From Lacipirellula parvula (GTDB taxonomy: Bacteria > Planctomycetota > Planctomycetia > Pirellulales > Lacipirellulaceae): a stretch of DNA of 64,000 nucleotides. The notes under the pieces were generated by a model, which did no database searches, was not told where the DNA came from, and was given only the letters and a program-made list of their open reading frames with translations. The stretch spans positions 5,438,501 through 5,502,500 of the forward strand of contig NZ_AP021861.1 of NCBI RefSeq assembly GCF_009177095.1, written 5' to 3'. Shown piece after piece: positions 26,992 to 35,896 of the stretch (its first letter is position 1; each line of letters opens with the position of its first letter). The position numbers and the translations under genes are program-made.

Positions 26992-28221
26992 TTAGACCAT
27001 CGGCTCCGGATGCATTTCCCGCTTGCTCGCCCCCTTGGACGTACGCAGGATGCGGAACCCGATGTCGGTCCGAATGAAGCCGTAGAGACACATCAAAATA
27101 AATGCCAGCACGCCAATCACCAGGGGTTTTGAGTAAGCAATGCCCACGAATACGCCTCCCTCGCCCAGCGGCGGGGCGACGACCGGTTCCAACGGCAAAC
27201 CAAAATTGTTGGCCAACGTGTTGATGCGAATCATATGAATGACCGGCACGCCGTCATTGCTGAACCGCGCCATCACGCCGTCGATTTCGCGGACGTCGCG
27301 CGGCGGCCGCATGTTAAGACCCGACTTGAACATCTTCTTACCGACGTCTTTGCCGACCGACACGGTGCCGCCGCCGACGTTGATGTAGGCCGCGATCGGC
27401 CGGCCCTTGGCCTTGTCGCGGTACTTGTCCATCCGCAACTCGATGTTCGCCTGCATCTCGGCTTGAGCACGCTCGACCGGCGGCAGATTCTTCGCGCTCT
27501 CCGGCAACTCAACTTGCAGCGGGGTCAACCCATTGCGCTCGATGGAGGCTTGGACGAGCTTCAGCCCCTCTTCGGTCAACCCTTCGCCTTGGTCGTCGTT
27601 GCCGCCGATCGAGCAAGCGATCGACTTAATGTTGAACAGCGGCGGCAGCTCTTTGCCATCCTCGCCGACGCGCTTCTGTCGCAACAGCAAGTGTTCCATG
27701 TCGGGCCACATCAACTGTGGCACGTTGGCGCCCCATTGCGACGCGCTGGCGCTCGAAATCACCAGCGGCTTCGCGCCGAGCGATTCGAGAGCGGCATACG
27801 TGCAAATGTTGAGCGCAGGAAAGGAACCCGAGACGCCGACCGCGACCACGTCGCCCTGCTCCACCCCAGCCTCTTTGAGCATCTCGACCAGCACCGCGGC
27901 GAAGTTCGGGTTCGTCGACGTCTGCTTCGCCGAGAGATGCCCCAGCACCGAGGTGACCGGCGACATCGCGAGTCCAATGATCCCCGTATCAGCCGGGTCG
28001 TTCACCTGATCGATCGGCGGGCCCAGCTTCACGCGCTCGGCTCGCACCACCTCGAAGGCGTCCGCGGCGAGATTGGCCGCTTTGATCTTCTCTTCGAAGT
28101 AAGGCTGATCTTGGTTGACCTTCCACTTTTCGACCATCAACAGGCCGGCAATCGAAATGATCGCAATCAGCAGGAGGGCCGGTCGGGAAACGGCTCGCGG
28201 CCGCCAATAGATTTTTTTCAT
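26992..28221 (-). CDS. pgsW: Poly-gamma-glutamate system protein (PgsW-like)
   Basis: 409 residues. A single hydrophobic segment near the N-terminus (about residues 15-31, ALLLIAIISIAGLLMV), a large extracytoplasmic domain, and a second hydrophobic segment near the C-terminus (about 370-388). GVSGSFPALNICTYAALESLG, SASQWGANVPQLMW and INVGGGTVSVG are features of the poly-gamma-glutamate system family often encoded after pgsB and pgsC. It lies 81 bp downstream of pgsC. It probably takes part in polymer synthesis or export at the membrane. The family call depends on recognition plus context. Confidence 0.82.
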   Translation of the reverse strand: MKKIYWRPRAVSRPALLLIAIISIAGLLMVEKWKVNQDQPYFEEKIKAANLAADAFEVVRAERVKLGPPIDQVNDPADTGIIGLAMSPVTSVLGHLSAKQTSTNPNFAAVLVEMLKEAGVEQGDVVAVGVSGSFPALNICTYAALESLGAKPLVISSASASQWGANVPQLMWPDMEHLLLRQKRVGEDGKELPPLFNIKSIACSIGGNDDQGEGLTEEGLKLVQASIERNGLTPLQVELPESAKNLPPVERAQAEMQANIELRMDKYRDKAKGRPIAAYINVGGGTVSVGKDVGKKMFKSGLNMRPPRDVREIDGVMARFSNDGVPVIHMIRINTLANNFGLPLEPVVAPPLGEGGVFVGIAYSKPLVIGVLAFILMCLYGFIRTDIGFRILRTSKGASKREMHPEPMV

Positions 28222-28302
28222 ATCTGTAACGTGTATCGCAAAGTTTATCGATGAACGCTGATGCGCCGCCTAACTCGAATGCCCGCCGTCGCAGTTGGAC
28301 GC

Positions 28303-28797
28303 CTAGGCGCCCAGGTTCTGCAGTTCCATCCCGAACACGAGCATGAGCGCCAACCGCACCACGACCGCAGAAGTGACCAGGGCAGAGAGCGTCTCCACCA
28401 CCCCTTGGCGATCCATCCAAATGGCGATCAGGCCGGGAATGACGTAGCCGATTGGCTCCCACTCAGCGGGAATCGGGCTCAGCGTGCTGAGCTGGTACAG
28501 CGACTCGGAGGCGTAAAACGGAATCTGCGTCATCGCCCCGCGGACCAGGTAGCCGACGATGATCATCAACACCGTCCGCCGCTTGCCGTAGATGATGATG
28601 AACGTCGACAGCGAGTGCACCACCAAGTAGGTGACGAACGACGCCGCCAGCGTCAATGCGATGTCGATCGGCCGATTGAGGTACAACGCGATGTACCCCG
28701 GCACGACCATGCCGCCGGCCGCGAGGCCGAACATTTCGGAGAACATCAGGCTCACGGCGAGGCCGATGCCGATCGAAGCGGTGAGAATATCAATCAT
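28303..28797 (-). CDS. pgsC: Poly-gamma-glutamate biosynthesis protein PgsC/CapC
   Basis: 164 residues, almost entirely hydrophobic, four to five spans. MIDILTASIGIGLAVSLMFS followed by GLAAGGMVVPGYIALYLNRP is the typical CapC/PgsC start. It forms the membrane part of the poly-gamma-glutamate synthase together with PgsB. The gene follows pgsB by 107 bp and precedes the PgsW-like gene. Confidence 0.93.
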   Translation of the reverse strand: MIDILTASIGIGLAVSLMFSEMFGLAAGGMVVPGYIALYLNRPIDIALTLAASFVTYLVVHSLSTFIIIYGKRRTVLMIIVGYLVRGAMTQIPFYASESLYQLSTLSPIPAEWEPIGYVIPGLIAIWMDRQGVVETLSALVTSAVVVRLALMLVFGMELQNLGA

Positions 28798-28904
28798 CTA
28801 AGTGATGCGTGTGTTTGTAGGTTAGTAAGTATTTAAGTGAGTAAGTACTGTGACTGCGTATGGCGAGCGAGCGGCTGCACGTCGGCAGCTTGATTGGCCC
28901 TTCG

Positions 28905-30101
28905 CTATTTAAACGTTCGCACCGTACTACGGTTGGCGAAGTAGCGGACGACCTCGAGGCCGACGCCGCCGATGTTCGCCATGCCCATCGCCAGCGAACG
29001 GCGACCGGTGAGTTCGACGATGCTTTCGAAAATATCCTCAGCGGGATGATCTTCGGCGAAGACCATCTTCTGCGGATCAAGCCCTGCCTTCACGGCATAC
29101 TTGGCGAAGATGTACGTTCCCGAACCAATGAGCAGATAATGATCGGCCGCAGGCCATTGCGCGACGACCGTTCCGAGCTGCCGCGAGCGATCGGGGCGAT
29201 CAGATCGGCAATTGAACACGGCGATTCGCTTCTCGACGTCGGCGTAGCGTTCGAGCGCGAGCCGCCAGATACGCTCGGTCGACTGCGGATCGTTCGCCGC
29301 GAAGCCGTTGACGAAGTTGATCTGTCGACCGAAGAAGTCCATCTCATGGGCGGTCATGGCGCCCGGATCGGGAAGCGCCCGCCACATGCCGGGGAGCGCC
29401 GCGCCCTTTTCGACGCCGACCGCTTGGCACACCTTCAGCGCCAGCGCGACGTTCTCCGCATGCTCAACGTAGGAAAACCCAGCCAAATCGAGCGGTGTGA
29501 TCGCGGCTACTTCGGCGTCGCCGACGGCGATCAGTTCGCACTTCCGATCGCGGCACACTTTCTCGAAGACGTCGAGGTACACCTGCTCGGCCGTGTACAG
29601 CTTGCCGCCGACCGGCACCATGCCCGCGAGCGCCTTCGCCACGTCGCGGCCGCCAGGGCCCATGACGTCCAGATGATCCTCGCGGGCGTTGGTGATCACC
29701 GCGTGGGTCGCGCGAACCAGCTTGTCTTCACACAGCCACTGCAGGGAAGGAATCAGCGCCATGCATTCGAGCACCAGCGCGTCGGCGTCGATCTCCGCCG
29801 TGGCCGCGACGATGCGGATTTGTTCGATGACGTTCGCCTTCGCCGGGCGAAACACCGGGTACTCCGAACCGTCCGGCATGATCATTCGCGGAAGCGTGCC
29901 GGTTGTTTTGCAGCAGGTGCGCTTGCCGGCATTACGCAAGCCAGCGGCGATCAGCCGCGCGACGCTCGACTTGCCGCGAGTGCCGTTCACATGGATGCGA
30001 ACGGGAATTTGGTACAGCTTGCGGCGATGGGCTGCTAGCTCCGCGACGCCGCCGCCGATAAGGAGACCGGTCGTGGCGGCAAGGGCGGCAAAAGCGCTCA
30101 T
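28905..30101 (-). CDS. pgsB: Poly-gamma-glutamate synthase PgsB/CapB (Mur ligase fold)
   Basis: 398 residues. A short hydrophobic N-terminus (about 1-20) anchors it; the ATP-binding loop of the Mur ligase fold is VNGTRGKSS at 38-46. Later motifs include VLECMALIPSLQ, ITNAREDHLDVMGP (the H-D-MG signature) and VNGFAANDPQST. The enzyme activates the gamma-carboxyl of glutamate by phosphorylation and extends the chain. The glutamate-polymer genes run pgsB-pgsC-pgsW; no capA/pgsA gene lies beside them. Divergent from glnS across a 342-bp gap. Confidence 0.94.
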   Translation of the reverse strand: MSAFAALAATTGLLIGGGVAELAAHRRKLYQIPVRIHVNGTRGKSSVARLIAAGLRNAGKRTCCKTTGTLPRMIMPDGSEYPVFRPAKANVIEQIRIVAATAEIDADALVLECMALIPSLQWLCEDKLVRATHAVITNAREDHLDVMGPGGRDVAKALAGMVPVGGKLYTAEQVYLDVFEKVCRDRKCELIAVGDAEVAAITPLDLAGFSYVEHAENVALALKVCQAVGVEKGAALPGMWRALPDPGAMTAHEMDFFGRQINFVNGFAANDPQSTERIWRLALERYADVEKRIAVFNCRSDRPDRSRQLGTVVAQWPAADHYLLIGSGTYIFAKYAVKAGLDPQKMVFAEDHPAEDIFESIVELTGRRSLAMGMANIGGVGLEVVRYFANRSTVRTFK

Positions 30102-30443
30102 AAACGAATCCGAAGTGAGTCAGCCTTTCAGTCCAACGGCCGCCACGAGGCGCGCCGCCAACTGAAAGCCAGCCAGGCAAGCATGCCTGACCGACGGGGA
30201 AGCAAGGCAACCTGTCTTGCCAACATTCCCCGCAGTGCCGGAGGCGCATAGATTATAGAAACGATTAATTTTGCCAAGCCCATCTGGGGAATTGGCAGAC
30301 TGGGTAATGCTAGCACTCGAGCCTTCAGCGCCTGCGTCGCAGCGATCGCTCTGCTGTCTAGTGAGACACTTTGCTAGACTACCGCACTCAACCTGCCCCG
30401 CCCCGCTCGCCCAAACCCGCTCGCCGTATCACGGAATCTCGCC
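30102..30443. other. Divergent promoter region pgsB / glnS
   Basis: 342 bp without a gene. It holds a possible minus-strand TATAAT at about 30252-30257, about 150 bp ahead of pgsB, in an AT-rich island; a small inverted repeat around GCAAGCATGC and GGCAAGACAGG (about 30173-30222); and GTCTAG...CTAGAC (30356-30379) in front of glnS, which could be an operator. None is certain. Confidence 0.4.
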
Positions 30444-32195
30444 ATGTCGCCCGACGCCCCCGCTGGCAACGATAAGACCGCCTCGCGCAACTTCATTCAG
30501 CAGATCATCGACGCCGACCGCGCCGCCGGAAAGAACGCCGGCCGCGTCCACACGCGCTTCCCGCCCGAGCCGAACGGCTACCTCCACATCGGCCACGCGA
30601 AAAGCATCTGCTTGAACTTCGGCCTCGCGAAGGAATTCGGCGGCAAGTTCAACTTGCGGTTCGACGACACGAACCCGGCGAAAGAGGAACAGGAGTATGT
30701 CGATTCGATCGTCGACGATGTGAACTGGTTGATCGCTGGGTTCGGGGAAACGGAAGGGTTCAGGGTTCAGGGTTCAGCAAAGACATCTTCAACTGAACCC
30801 TCTCTCCTGAACCCTGAACCCTTTTTTGCGTCCGACTACTTCGATCAGCTCTATGCCTGGGCGGTCCAGTTGATCAAAGACGGCAAGGCGTACGTTTGCG
30901 ATCTCACCGCCGAGCAAATGCGCGAGTACCGCGGCTCGCTCACCGCGCCGGGCAAAGACAGCCCCAACCGCAATCGTACCGTTGCGGAGAATCTCGATCT
31001 GTTCGAGCAGATGCGGGCTGGCAAGTTCGCAGACGCCAGTCGCACGCTTCGCGCGAAGATCGACATGGCGTCGCCGAACATCAACATGCGCGACCCGGTG
31101 CTCTACCGCATCAAGCGGGCCCACCACCATCGCACGGGCGACAAGTGGTGCATCTACCCGTCGTACGACTACACCCACGGCCAAAGCGATTCGATCGAAG
31201 GGATCACCCATTCGATCTGCACGCTTGAATTCGAAAACCATCGCCCGCTGTACGATTGGTTCTGCCGCGAGCTCGGCATCCACCATCCGCAGCAGATTGA
31301 ATTCGCCCGCCTCAACCTCACCTACGCGGTGATGAGCAAGCGGAAGCTGCTGCAACTGGTCCAAGAGAAGCACGTCACCGGCTGGGACGACCCGCGGATG
31401 CTCACCATCCGCGGCCTGCGCCGCCGCGGCTATACCCCGGAGGCGATGCGGGCGTTCTGCGAACGGATCGGCGTCGCGAAGTTCAACAGCACGATCGACA
31501 TGGCGTGGCTTGAGGACGCCATCCGCGAAGACCTCAACGAACGCGCCCCGCGGGCGATGGGCGTGTTGCGGCCGCTGAAGGTCGTGCTCACCAACTTGAA
31601 GGAAGGCGAAACGATCGAACTCGATGCGCCGAACCATCCGCAAAAGCCGGAGATGGGCTCGCGCAAGATCCCGCTGACCCGCGAGATCTATATCGAGCAG
31701 GAAGACTTCATGGAAGAAGCCCCCAAGAAGTTCTTCCGTTTGAAGCCCGAAGGCGAAGTCCGCCTCCGCTGCGCCGGCATCATCAAGTGCGACGAAGTAG
31801 TAAAAGACGCCGCGGGCAAAGTGACCGAGCTCCGCTGCACATTCGATCCTGATCACTCCCGCAAGGTGAAGGGAACGATCCACTGGGTCTCGGCGCCCAA
31901 TGCGCTCACCGCCGAGGTCCGACTGTACGATCACCTATTCGGCGTCGAGAACCCAGACAACGCCCCCGAGGGGAAGACGTTCCTCGACAACCTCAATCCG
32001 AACTCGCTGGAGATTCTCAAGGACGCGAAGCTCGAGCCATCGTTGAAAAAGGCGAAGCCGGGCACAAGCTTCCAGTTCGAACGGACGGGATACTTCTACG
32101 TCGACCCCGTCGATTCGAAGCCGGGGCAACCAGTCTTTAATCGCACCTCGACGCTACGAGACAGTTGGACCAAAGAACAAGGAACCCCGGCGTAG
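30444..32195 (+). CDS. glnS: Glutaminyl-tRNA synthetase with in-frame repeat insertion
   Basis: 583 residues. The class I signature HIGH is at 48-51 ([14 protein letters not shown]) and KMSKS is represented by VMSKRKL near residue 297. The catalytic core, anticodon-binding beta-barrels and C-terminal end (RTSTLRDSW) are complete, so the enzyme should charge tRNA-Gln. The oddity is an extra stretch at about 104-127 (including [20 protein letters not shown]), encoded by a palindromic repeat at 30754-30823. In other GlnRS only some seven residues separate the preceding GF from the SSDYF-like motif, here ASDYF at about 129-133. The insert keeps frame and adds about 20 residues. The normal motifs resume directly after. 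Confidence 0.97.
   Translation: MSPDAPAGNDKTASRNFIQQIIDADRAAGKNAGRVHTRFPPEPNGYLHIGHAKSICLNFGLAKEFGGKFNLRFDDTNPAKEEQEYVDSIVDDVNWLIAGFGETEGFRVQGSAKTSSTEPSLLNPEPFFASDYFDQLYAWAVQLIKDGKAYVCDLTAEQMREYRGSLTAPGKDSPNRNRTVAENLDLFEQMRAGKFADASRTLRAKIDMASPNINMRDPVLYRIKRAHHHRTGDKWCIYPSYDYTHGQSDSIEGITHSICTLEFENHRPLYDWFCRELGIHHPQQIEFARLNLTYAVMSKRKLLQLVQEKHVTGWDDPRMLTIRGLRRRGYTPEAMRAFCERIGVAKFNSTIDMAWLEDAIREDLNERAPRAMGVLRPLKVVLTNLKEGETIELDAPNHPQKPEMGSRKIPLTREIYIEQEDFMEEAPKKFFRLKPEGEVRLRCAGIIKCDEVVKDAAGKVTELRCTFDPDHSRKVKGTIHWVSAPNALTAEVRLYDHLFGVENPDNAPEGKTFLDNLNPNSLEILKDAKLEPSLKKAKPGTSFQFERTGYFYVDPVDSKPGQPVFNRTSTLRDSWTKEQGTPA
30754..30823. repeat. GGGTTCAG/CTGAACCC palindromic repeat inside glnS
   Basis: Arms AAGGGTTCAGGGTTCAG at 30754-30770 and its exact reverse complement at 30807-30823 (17 bp each), with inner GGTTCAG (30771-30777) matching CTGAACC (30793-30799) around a 15-nt loop. 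It is in frame with glnS. Confidence 0.92.
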
Positions 32196-32210
32196 ACCGC
32201 TTAAGCGGTC
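32195..32210. repeat. Perfect 16-bp palindrome after glnS
   Basis: GACCGCTTAAGCGGTC begins at the last base of the glnS stop codon; no T-run follows, so it is not a classical Rho-independent terminator. The 28-bp gap separates glnS from the convergent transposase gene. Confidence 0.7.
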
Positions 32211-32223
32211 CACGCCCCCACGT

Positions 32224-32814
32224 TCACTTAGGCTTCTTCAAATAACGCTTATAAGGAACCTCTTCCATAAACGCCTTGAGTTGATGTGAGCGCCGAATCG
32301 CCAGCTCCAACTCAACGTTCACGCGCGTATGCGCATACTCGCGCCAATCCTGCGCCACCCCATGCCGCACCGCTTGCGTCAGCGTGTAGCGATACGCCCG
32401 CCGCGCCTGCAGCTCGTCGCGAATGCACCCATCGGAGTACTCCTTGTACTTCACGTCGCGCCAAAACTCCGCGCGACGTGCCGGCAGCAAATCGTTCACG
32501 AGCTTCGCCACCGATCCATGCACGCGCTGCATCATCTTCGATAGCTGCGACCCCTCGCGCAGATACCCCAACGTGTGATAGTGGTTATCGAGTAGCGAAG
32601 TCACCCACGGCGTGAAACCGCACTCCGCTGTGTAGTGCGCGAACCGATCCCAAAAGATCTCCTTCGCACGCTCGCTGGCAATCGCGGGAAACTGATCGCG
32701 ACAGCGGGCCGTGATGAAGTAGACCTGATTGTCGACCAGCCAGTGCTCATACCGATGCTCGCCGTGATGAACGGGATTCTCGCTGCGAGAGATCTTTTTG
32801 ATCGGCTTCCCCAT
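32224..32814 (-). CDS. REP-associated tyrosine transposase (RAYT, Y1 family)
   Basis: 196 residues from the ATG at 32814 (an ATG at 32826 is also in frame; neither has a clear ribosome-binding site). The HUH-type metal site appears as NHYHTLG (His78, His80, with Tyr in place of the usual Val/Ile), and the catalytic Tyr is one of those in RAYRYTLTQAVRHG (Tyr141 or Tyr143). Overall length and layout match RAYT proteins related to IS200/IS605 transposases, which are linked with bacterial REP palindromes. It stands alone without a typical IS boundary. It might mobilise one of the palindromic repeats of this window, which is inference. Confidence 0.9.
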   Translation of the reverse strand: MGKPIKKISRSENPVHHGEHRYEHWLVDNQVYFITARCRDQFPAIASERAKEIFWDRFAHYTAECGFTPWVTSLLDNHYHTLGYLREGSQLSKMMQRVHGSVAKLVNDLLPARRAEFWRDVKYKEYSDGCIRDELQARRAYRYTLTQAVRHGVAQDWREYAHTRVNVELELAIRRSHQLKAFMEEVPYKRYLKKPK

Positions 32815-32962
32815 GCGAAGCAGCATAACACAACAATTAACTAGACATTTCACAGGAAAGCGCCTGGCCGGAAAAATTCCTTGCTTTTCGGCTCTCAATA
32901 GAGGACGATGTCGTCGGCTCAAACGAACGCCCATTCAACCTCCTCGCGAAGCGTTTCCAAAC

Positions 32963-34285
32963 ATGTCTCCTCTCCGCGCATTCCCGACGTTTCATCTCTC
33001 GCTCTGCCTGACGCTGGCTCTTTCGACGGCGTTCGCCCCGTCGCTCGGCATCGCTCAAGAGGCCGCCGCACGCCCCGCTGCGTCAGCCTCTGAGAGCTCC
33101 GCAAATTTGGAGTACGTCATCCCGAGCGCCGTCGTGGTGCTGATCGCGAAGCCTGAGCAGATTCTCAAGTCTTCCGCGGCGGAATTATTCCCCATCGAGA
33201 TCTTGCAAGCAGCGTCGATCCAAGAAACCGGTCTCGATCCGCTTGAAGCCAGCGAAGTGGTGCTCTCCGTTTCGCCGCCGATCGCGGGACCGCCGAGCTA
33301 CTCGTTGCTAGCGACGTTTAACGACGACGCCACCCTCAAGGCTAGCGCGATCGCGCGGCACACGGAGCAGACGACGCTCGCCGACAAGATCGTCGAAATC
33401 TACAATGGCGTGCGGGAGGCGCTTTCCGACAAGATCGCTGAACAGGCTCGCCAAGCGCTCGCCAGCGACGATCCCATCCAACAAGCTGCCGGACGCTACT
33501 CGCAACGTATGCAGAAGAAGTGGGACGCCGTGCCGGGCCTCGTGCAGGAAGGCGACCGCATCGTTCTGTTTCGAGCCGATCTGACCAAGTCTGAAGGCAA
33601 CCAACTCGTCTACGTCGCCACGGTCGGAACTCTCGTCGGCTTGCTACTGCCGGCGGTCCAAGCGGCGCGCGAAGCCGCCCGGCGAAACCAAGCGATGAAC
33701 AACATGAAGCAAATCGTGCTCGGCATGTACAACTACGAGTCCGCAAAGGCGGCGTTTCCGACCGATGTGAAACTCGACGCGGACGGCAAGCCGCTCCTCA
33801 GCTGGCGCGTCCTCATCCTTCCGTACATCGAAGAGTATGAGCTTTACAAGCAGTTCCACCTGGACGAGCCGTGGGATAGCCCGCACAACAAGACGCTGAT
33901 TTCCAAGATGCCGCCGGTTTTTTTGGATCCCAGCTCCAAGCTGACGCCGGCTGACGGCAAAACGTCGTACCTCGGCGTGAAAGGGGATGCCTACTTTTTC
34001 AATGGTTCGGCCAAAGGCCGCAGCTTCTCGAGCGTGCGCGACGGCACCTCCAACACGATTGCCTTCGTGCAAGTCGACGACGAAGCAGCCGTCACCTGGA
34101 CGAAGCCGCAAGATTGGACGCCGAGCGAATCCGATTTGCTGAAGCCGTTCGACGGCCCGCACCCTGGCGGGTTCTTCGCCGGCTTCTGCGACGGTCACAT
34201 TAGCTTTATCAGTTCGTCGATTGACCCAACGATGCTGCGTGCACTGCTGACGGCTAACGGCGGAGAAGTTATCGAATCGCGGTGA
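32963..34285 (+). CDS. Secreted protein with an internal DUF1559-like domain
   Basis: 440 residues from the ATG at 32963, which opens a signal peptide (RAFPTFHLSLCLTLALSTAF, then ASLGIAQ-E). Residues about 45-225 form a unique N-terminal region with a helical, Gln/Ala-rich end. A DUF1559-like block then begins at about 228: VGTLVGLLLPAVQAAREAAR and NNMKQIVLGMYNYESAK, and continues to SSVRDGTSNTIAFVQ and GFCDGHISFISSSIDPTMLR. The hydrophobic prepilin helix has been reduced and sits mid-protein, so processing by a prepilin peptidase is unlikely. It is therefore a variant rather than a pilin-like DUF1559 protein. Function unknown. Confidence 0.88.
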   Translation: MSPLRAFPTFHLSLCLTLALSTAFAPSLGIAQEAAARPAASASESSANLEYVIPSAVVVLIAKPEQILKSSAAELFPIEILQAASIQETGLDPLEASEVVLSVSPPIAGPPSYSLLATFNDDATLKASAIARHTEQTTLADKIVEIYNGVREALSDKIAEQARQALASDDPIQQAAGRYSQRMQKKWDAVPGLVQEGDRIVLFRADLTKSEGNQLVYVATVGTLVGLLLPAVQAAREAARRNQAMNNMKQIVLGMYNYESAKAAFPTDVKLDADGKPLLSWRVLILPYIEEYELYKQFHLDEPWDSPHNKTLISKMPPVFLDPSSKLTPADGKTSYLGVKGDAYFFNGSAKGRSFSSVRDGTSNTIAFVQVDDEAAVTWTKPQDWTPSESDLLKPFDGPHPGGFFAGFCDGHISFISSSIDPTMLRALLTANGGEVIESR

Positions 34286-34521
34286 TACTCGAACACGCAG
34301 CCGCCGCCAGATTGTTTAGGCGATCTCGGCGGCAGCGTTCCCGCGGGCAGCGTCGCGGATATCCGCGCAGTGCGGTGAGTGGCTAACCTGCACAAAGTCA
34401 CAAACTCCGCCCAATCCAGCGACGCGTAGTTCCTCCGCGCTCCCTTCTCCCGTACGATGTACCGGCCGGGCGGCGACGCCCCGCGCGTCGCCCTGCCCCG
34501 CACACCCCGCCTGGGTCCTCC

Positions 34522-35856
34522 GTGGAAACGACGGCCGAACTGGTCACCATTCTCGTCCTGGTTCTGTTGAACGGATTTTTCGCCGGCGCCGAAATCGCCG
34601 TGCTCACCGCCCGCCGCAATCGGTTGCAGCAAGCCGCCGGTCAGGGGAGCAAAGGCGCCAAGGCGGCGATGTATCTCCTCGGCGATACGAATCGCTTCCT
34701 GTCGACTGTGCAGGTCGGCATCACCGGCGTCGGCACGCTCGCGGCGGCCTACGGCGGCGTGAGCCTGGTCAATCAGCTCTCCGAATACCTCAACACGCTG
34801 CCGACGCAGGCGATCGCCTCGAACAGCCGCGGGATCTCGCTCGCCGTGGTCACTGGCGGCATCGCGTTCACCTCGCTCATTCTCGGCGAGTTGGTTCCTA
34901 AGCGGGCCGCGCTCGCCTACGCCGAACGTCTGGCCACGGTCGTCGCGCCGCCGATGGCGCTGCTCAGCATCGTCGCCCGGCCGTTCGTCGCGGTGCTCGG
35001 CTTTGTGACGGCGCTCGTGTTGCGCATCTTGCGAGTCGATCCGCAAGCCGAGTCGTCCGTCAGCGTCGAAGACATCGAGCACCTCATCGAATCGGGCCGC
35101 GAGCAAGGGATCCTGCAGGAGACCGAACACGAAGTCGCGCTCGAAGCCCTGCAGCTCCGCAACCGCCGGGTGCGCGACATCATGCGAGCGCGGATCGACA
35201 TCGACGCGGTCGACATCGAAACGCCGACCGAAGAAATCGTCGGCGTCATGGCGATGTCGGGCTTCTCGCGTCTGCCGGTGTACGAAGACAGCCTCGATCA
35301 CATCATCGGCTTCCTCTACAACAAAGACGTCTTCCAGCAGTTCTACTTGCGTAAGGATGTTGAGCTCCGCAAGCTGCTGCGGGCGCCGCTGTTCGTCCCC
35401 GAATCGCTCTCGCTCGACCGGCTTCTCGTTTCGCTGCGTGAGAAGCATACGCAACTCGCGATCGTCCTCGACGAATTCGGCGGCACCCGCGGCATGGTCA
35501 CGCTCGAAGACGTGCTGGAGGAACTCGTCGGTGAAATTTACGACGAGACGCAGCGCGTGGAGGCCGACATGATCGTCGCCCGCGACGGCGGCGGCTGGCT
35601 CGTCGACGGACAACTGCCGATGCACGACCTGATGGAACATTTGCCGTCCGGCGTGAACCTCAGCACCGATTCATTCGACTTCAGCACCGTCAGCGGCCTC
35701 GTCCTCGCCGTGCTGGAGCGACTGCCGACGGTCGGCGAGATCGTCCCCTGCGGCGACATTTCGATCGAGGTGGTCGACATGGACGGCAACCGCATCGATC
35801 GGCTGCTGATCACGCTGACGAAAGCGGCCGCGCCGAACGACGCCTCGCCCACGTAA
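34522..35856 (+). CDS. CNNM/HlyC-CorC family transporter (DUF21-CBS-CorC_HlyC)
   Basis: 444 residues, GTG start at 34522 directly before the first membrane helix. DUF21 (about 5-185) begins VTILVLVLLNGFFAGAEIAV and has the GAEIAV and LGELVPKRAAL motifs. Two CBS domains follow (about 210-330; VRDIMRARIDIDAV and SRLPVYEDSLDHIIGFLYN), then a CorC/HlyC accessory domain (about 355-435) starting from GTRGMVTLEDVLEELVGEI. The family mediates magnesium or cobalt efflux/resistance in other bacteria. The preceding 236 bp (34286-34521) shows no gene; it contains a GCCGCCG...CGGCGGC stem soon after the previous stop. Confidence 0.94.
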   Translation: METTAELVTILVLVLLNGFFAGAEIAVLTARRNRLQQAAGQGSKGAKAAMYLLGDTNRFLSTVQVGITGVGTLAAAYGGVSLVNQLSEYLNTLPTQAIASNSRGISLAVVTGGIAFTSLILGELVPKRAALAYAERLATVVAPPMALLSIVARPFVAVLGFVTALVLRILRVDPQAESSVSVEDIEHLIESGREQGILQETEHEVALEALQLRNRRVRDIMRARIDIDAVDIETPTEEIVGVMAMSGFSRLPVYEDSLDHIIGFLYNKDVFQQFYLRKDVELRKLLRAPLFVPESLSLDRLLVSLREKHTQLAIVLDEFGGTRGMVTLEDVLEELVGEIYDETQRVEADMIVARDGGGWLVDGQLPMHDLMEHLPSGVNLSTDSFDFSTVSGLVLAVLERLPTVGEIVPCGDISIEVVDMDGNRIDRLLITLTKAAAPNDASPT

Positions 35857-35896
35857 CCATCCACTAAACTTCGCTCATCGCCTGGCGGCGGCTTCT

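Noticed and set aside
34195-35640. 481-codon minus-strand frame opposite the CNNM/CorC gene
   Set aside because: The plus strand encodes a full DUF21-CBS-CorC protein; the minus frame is its shadow.
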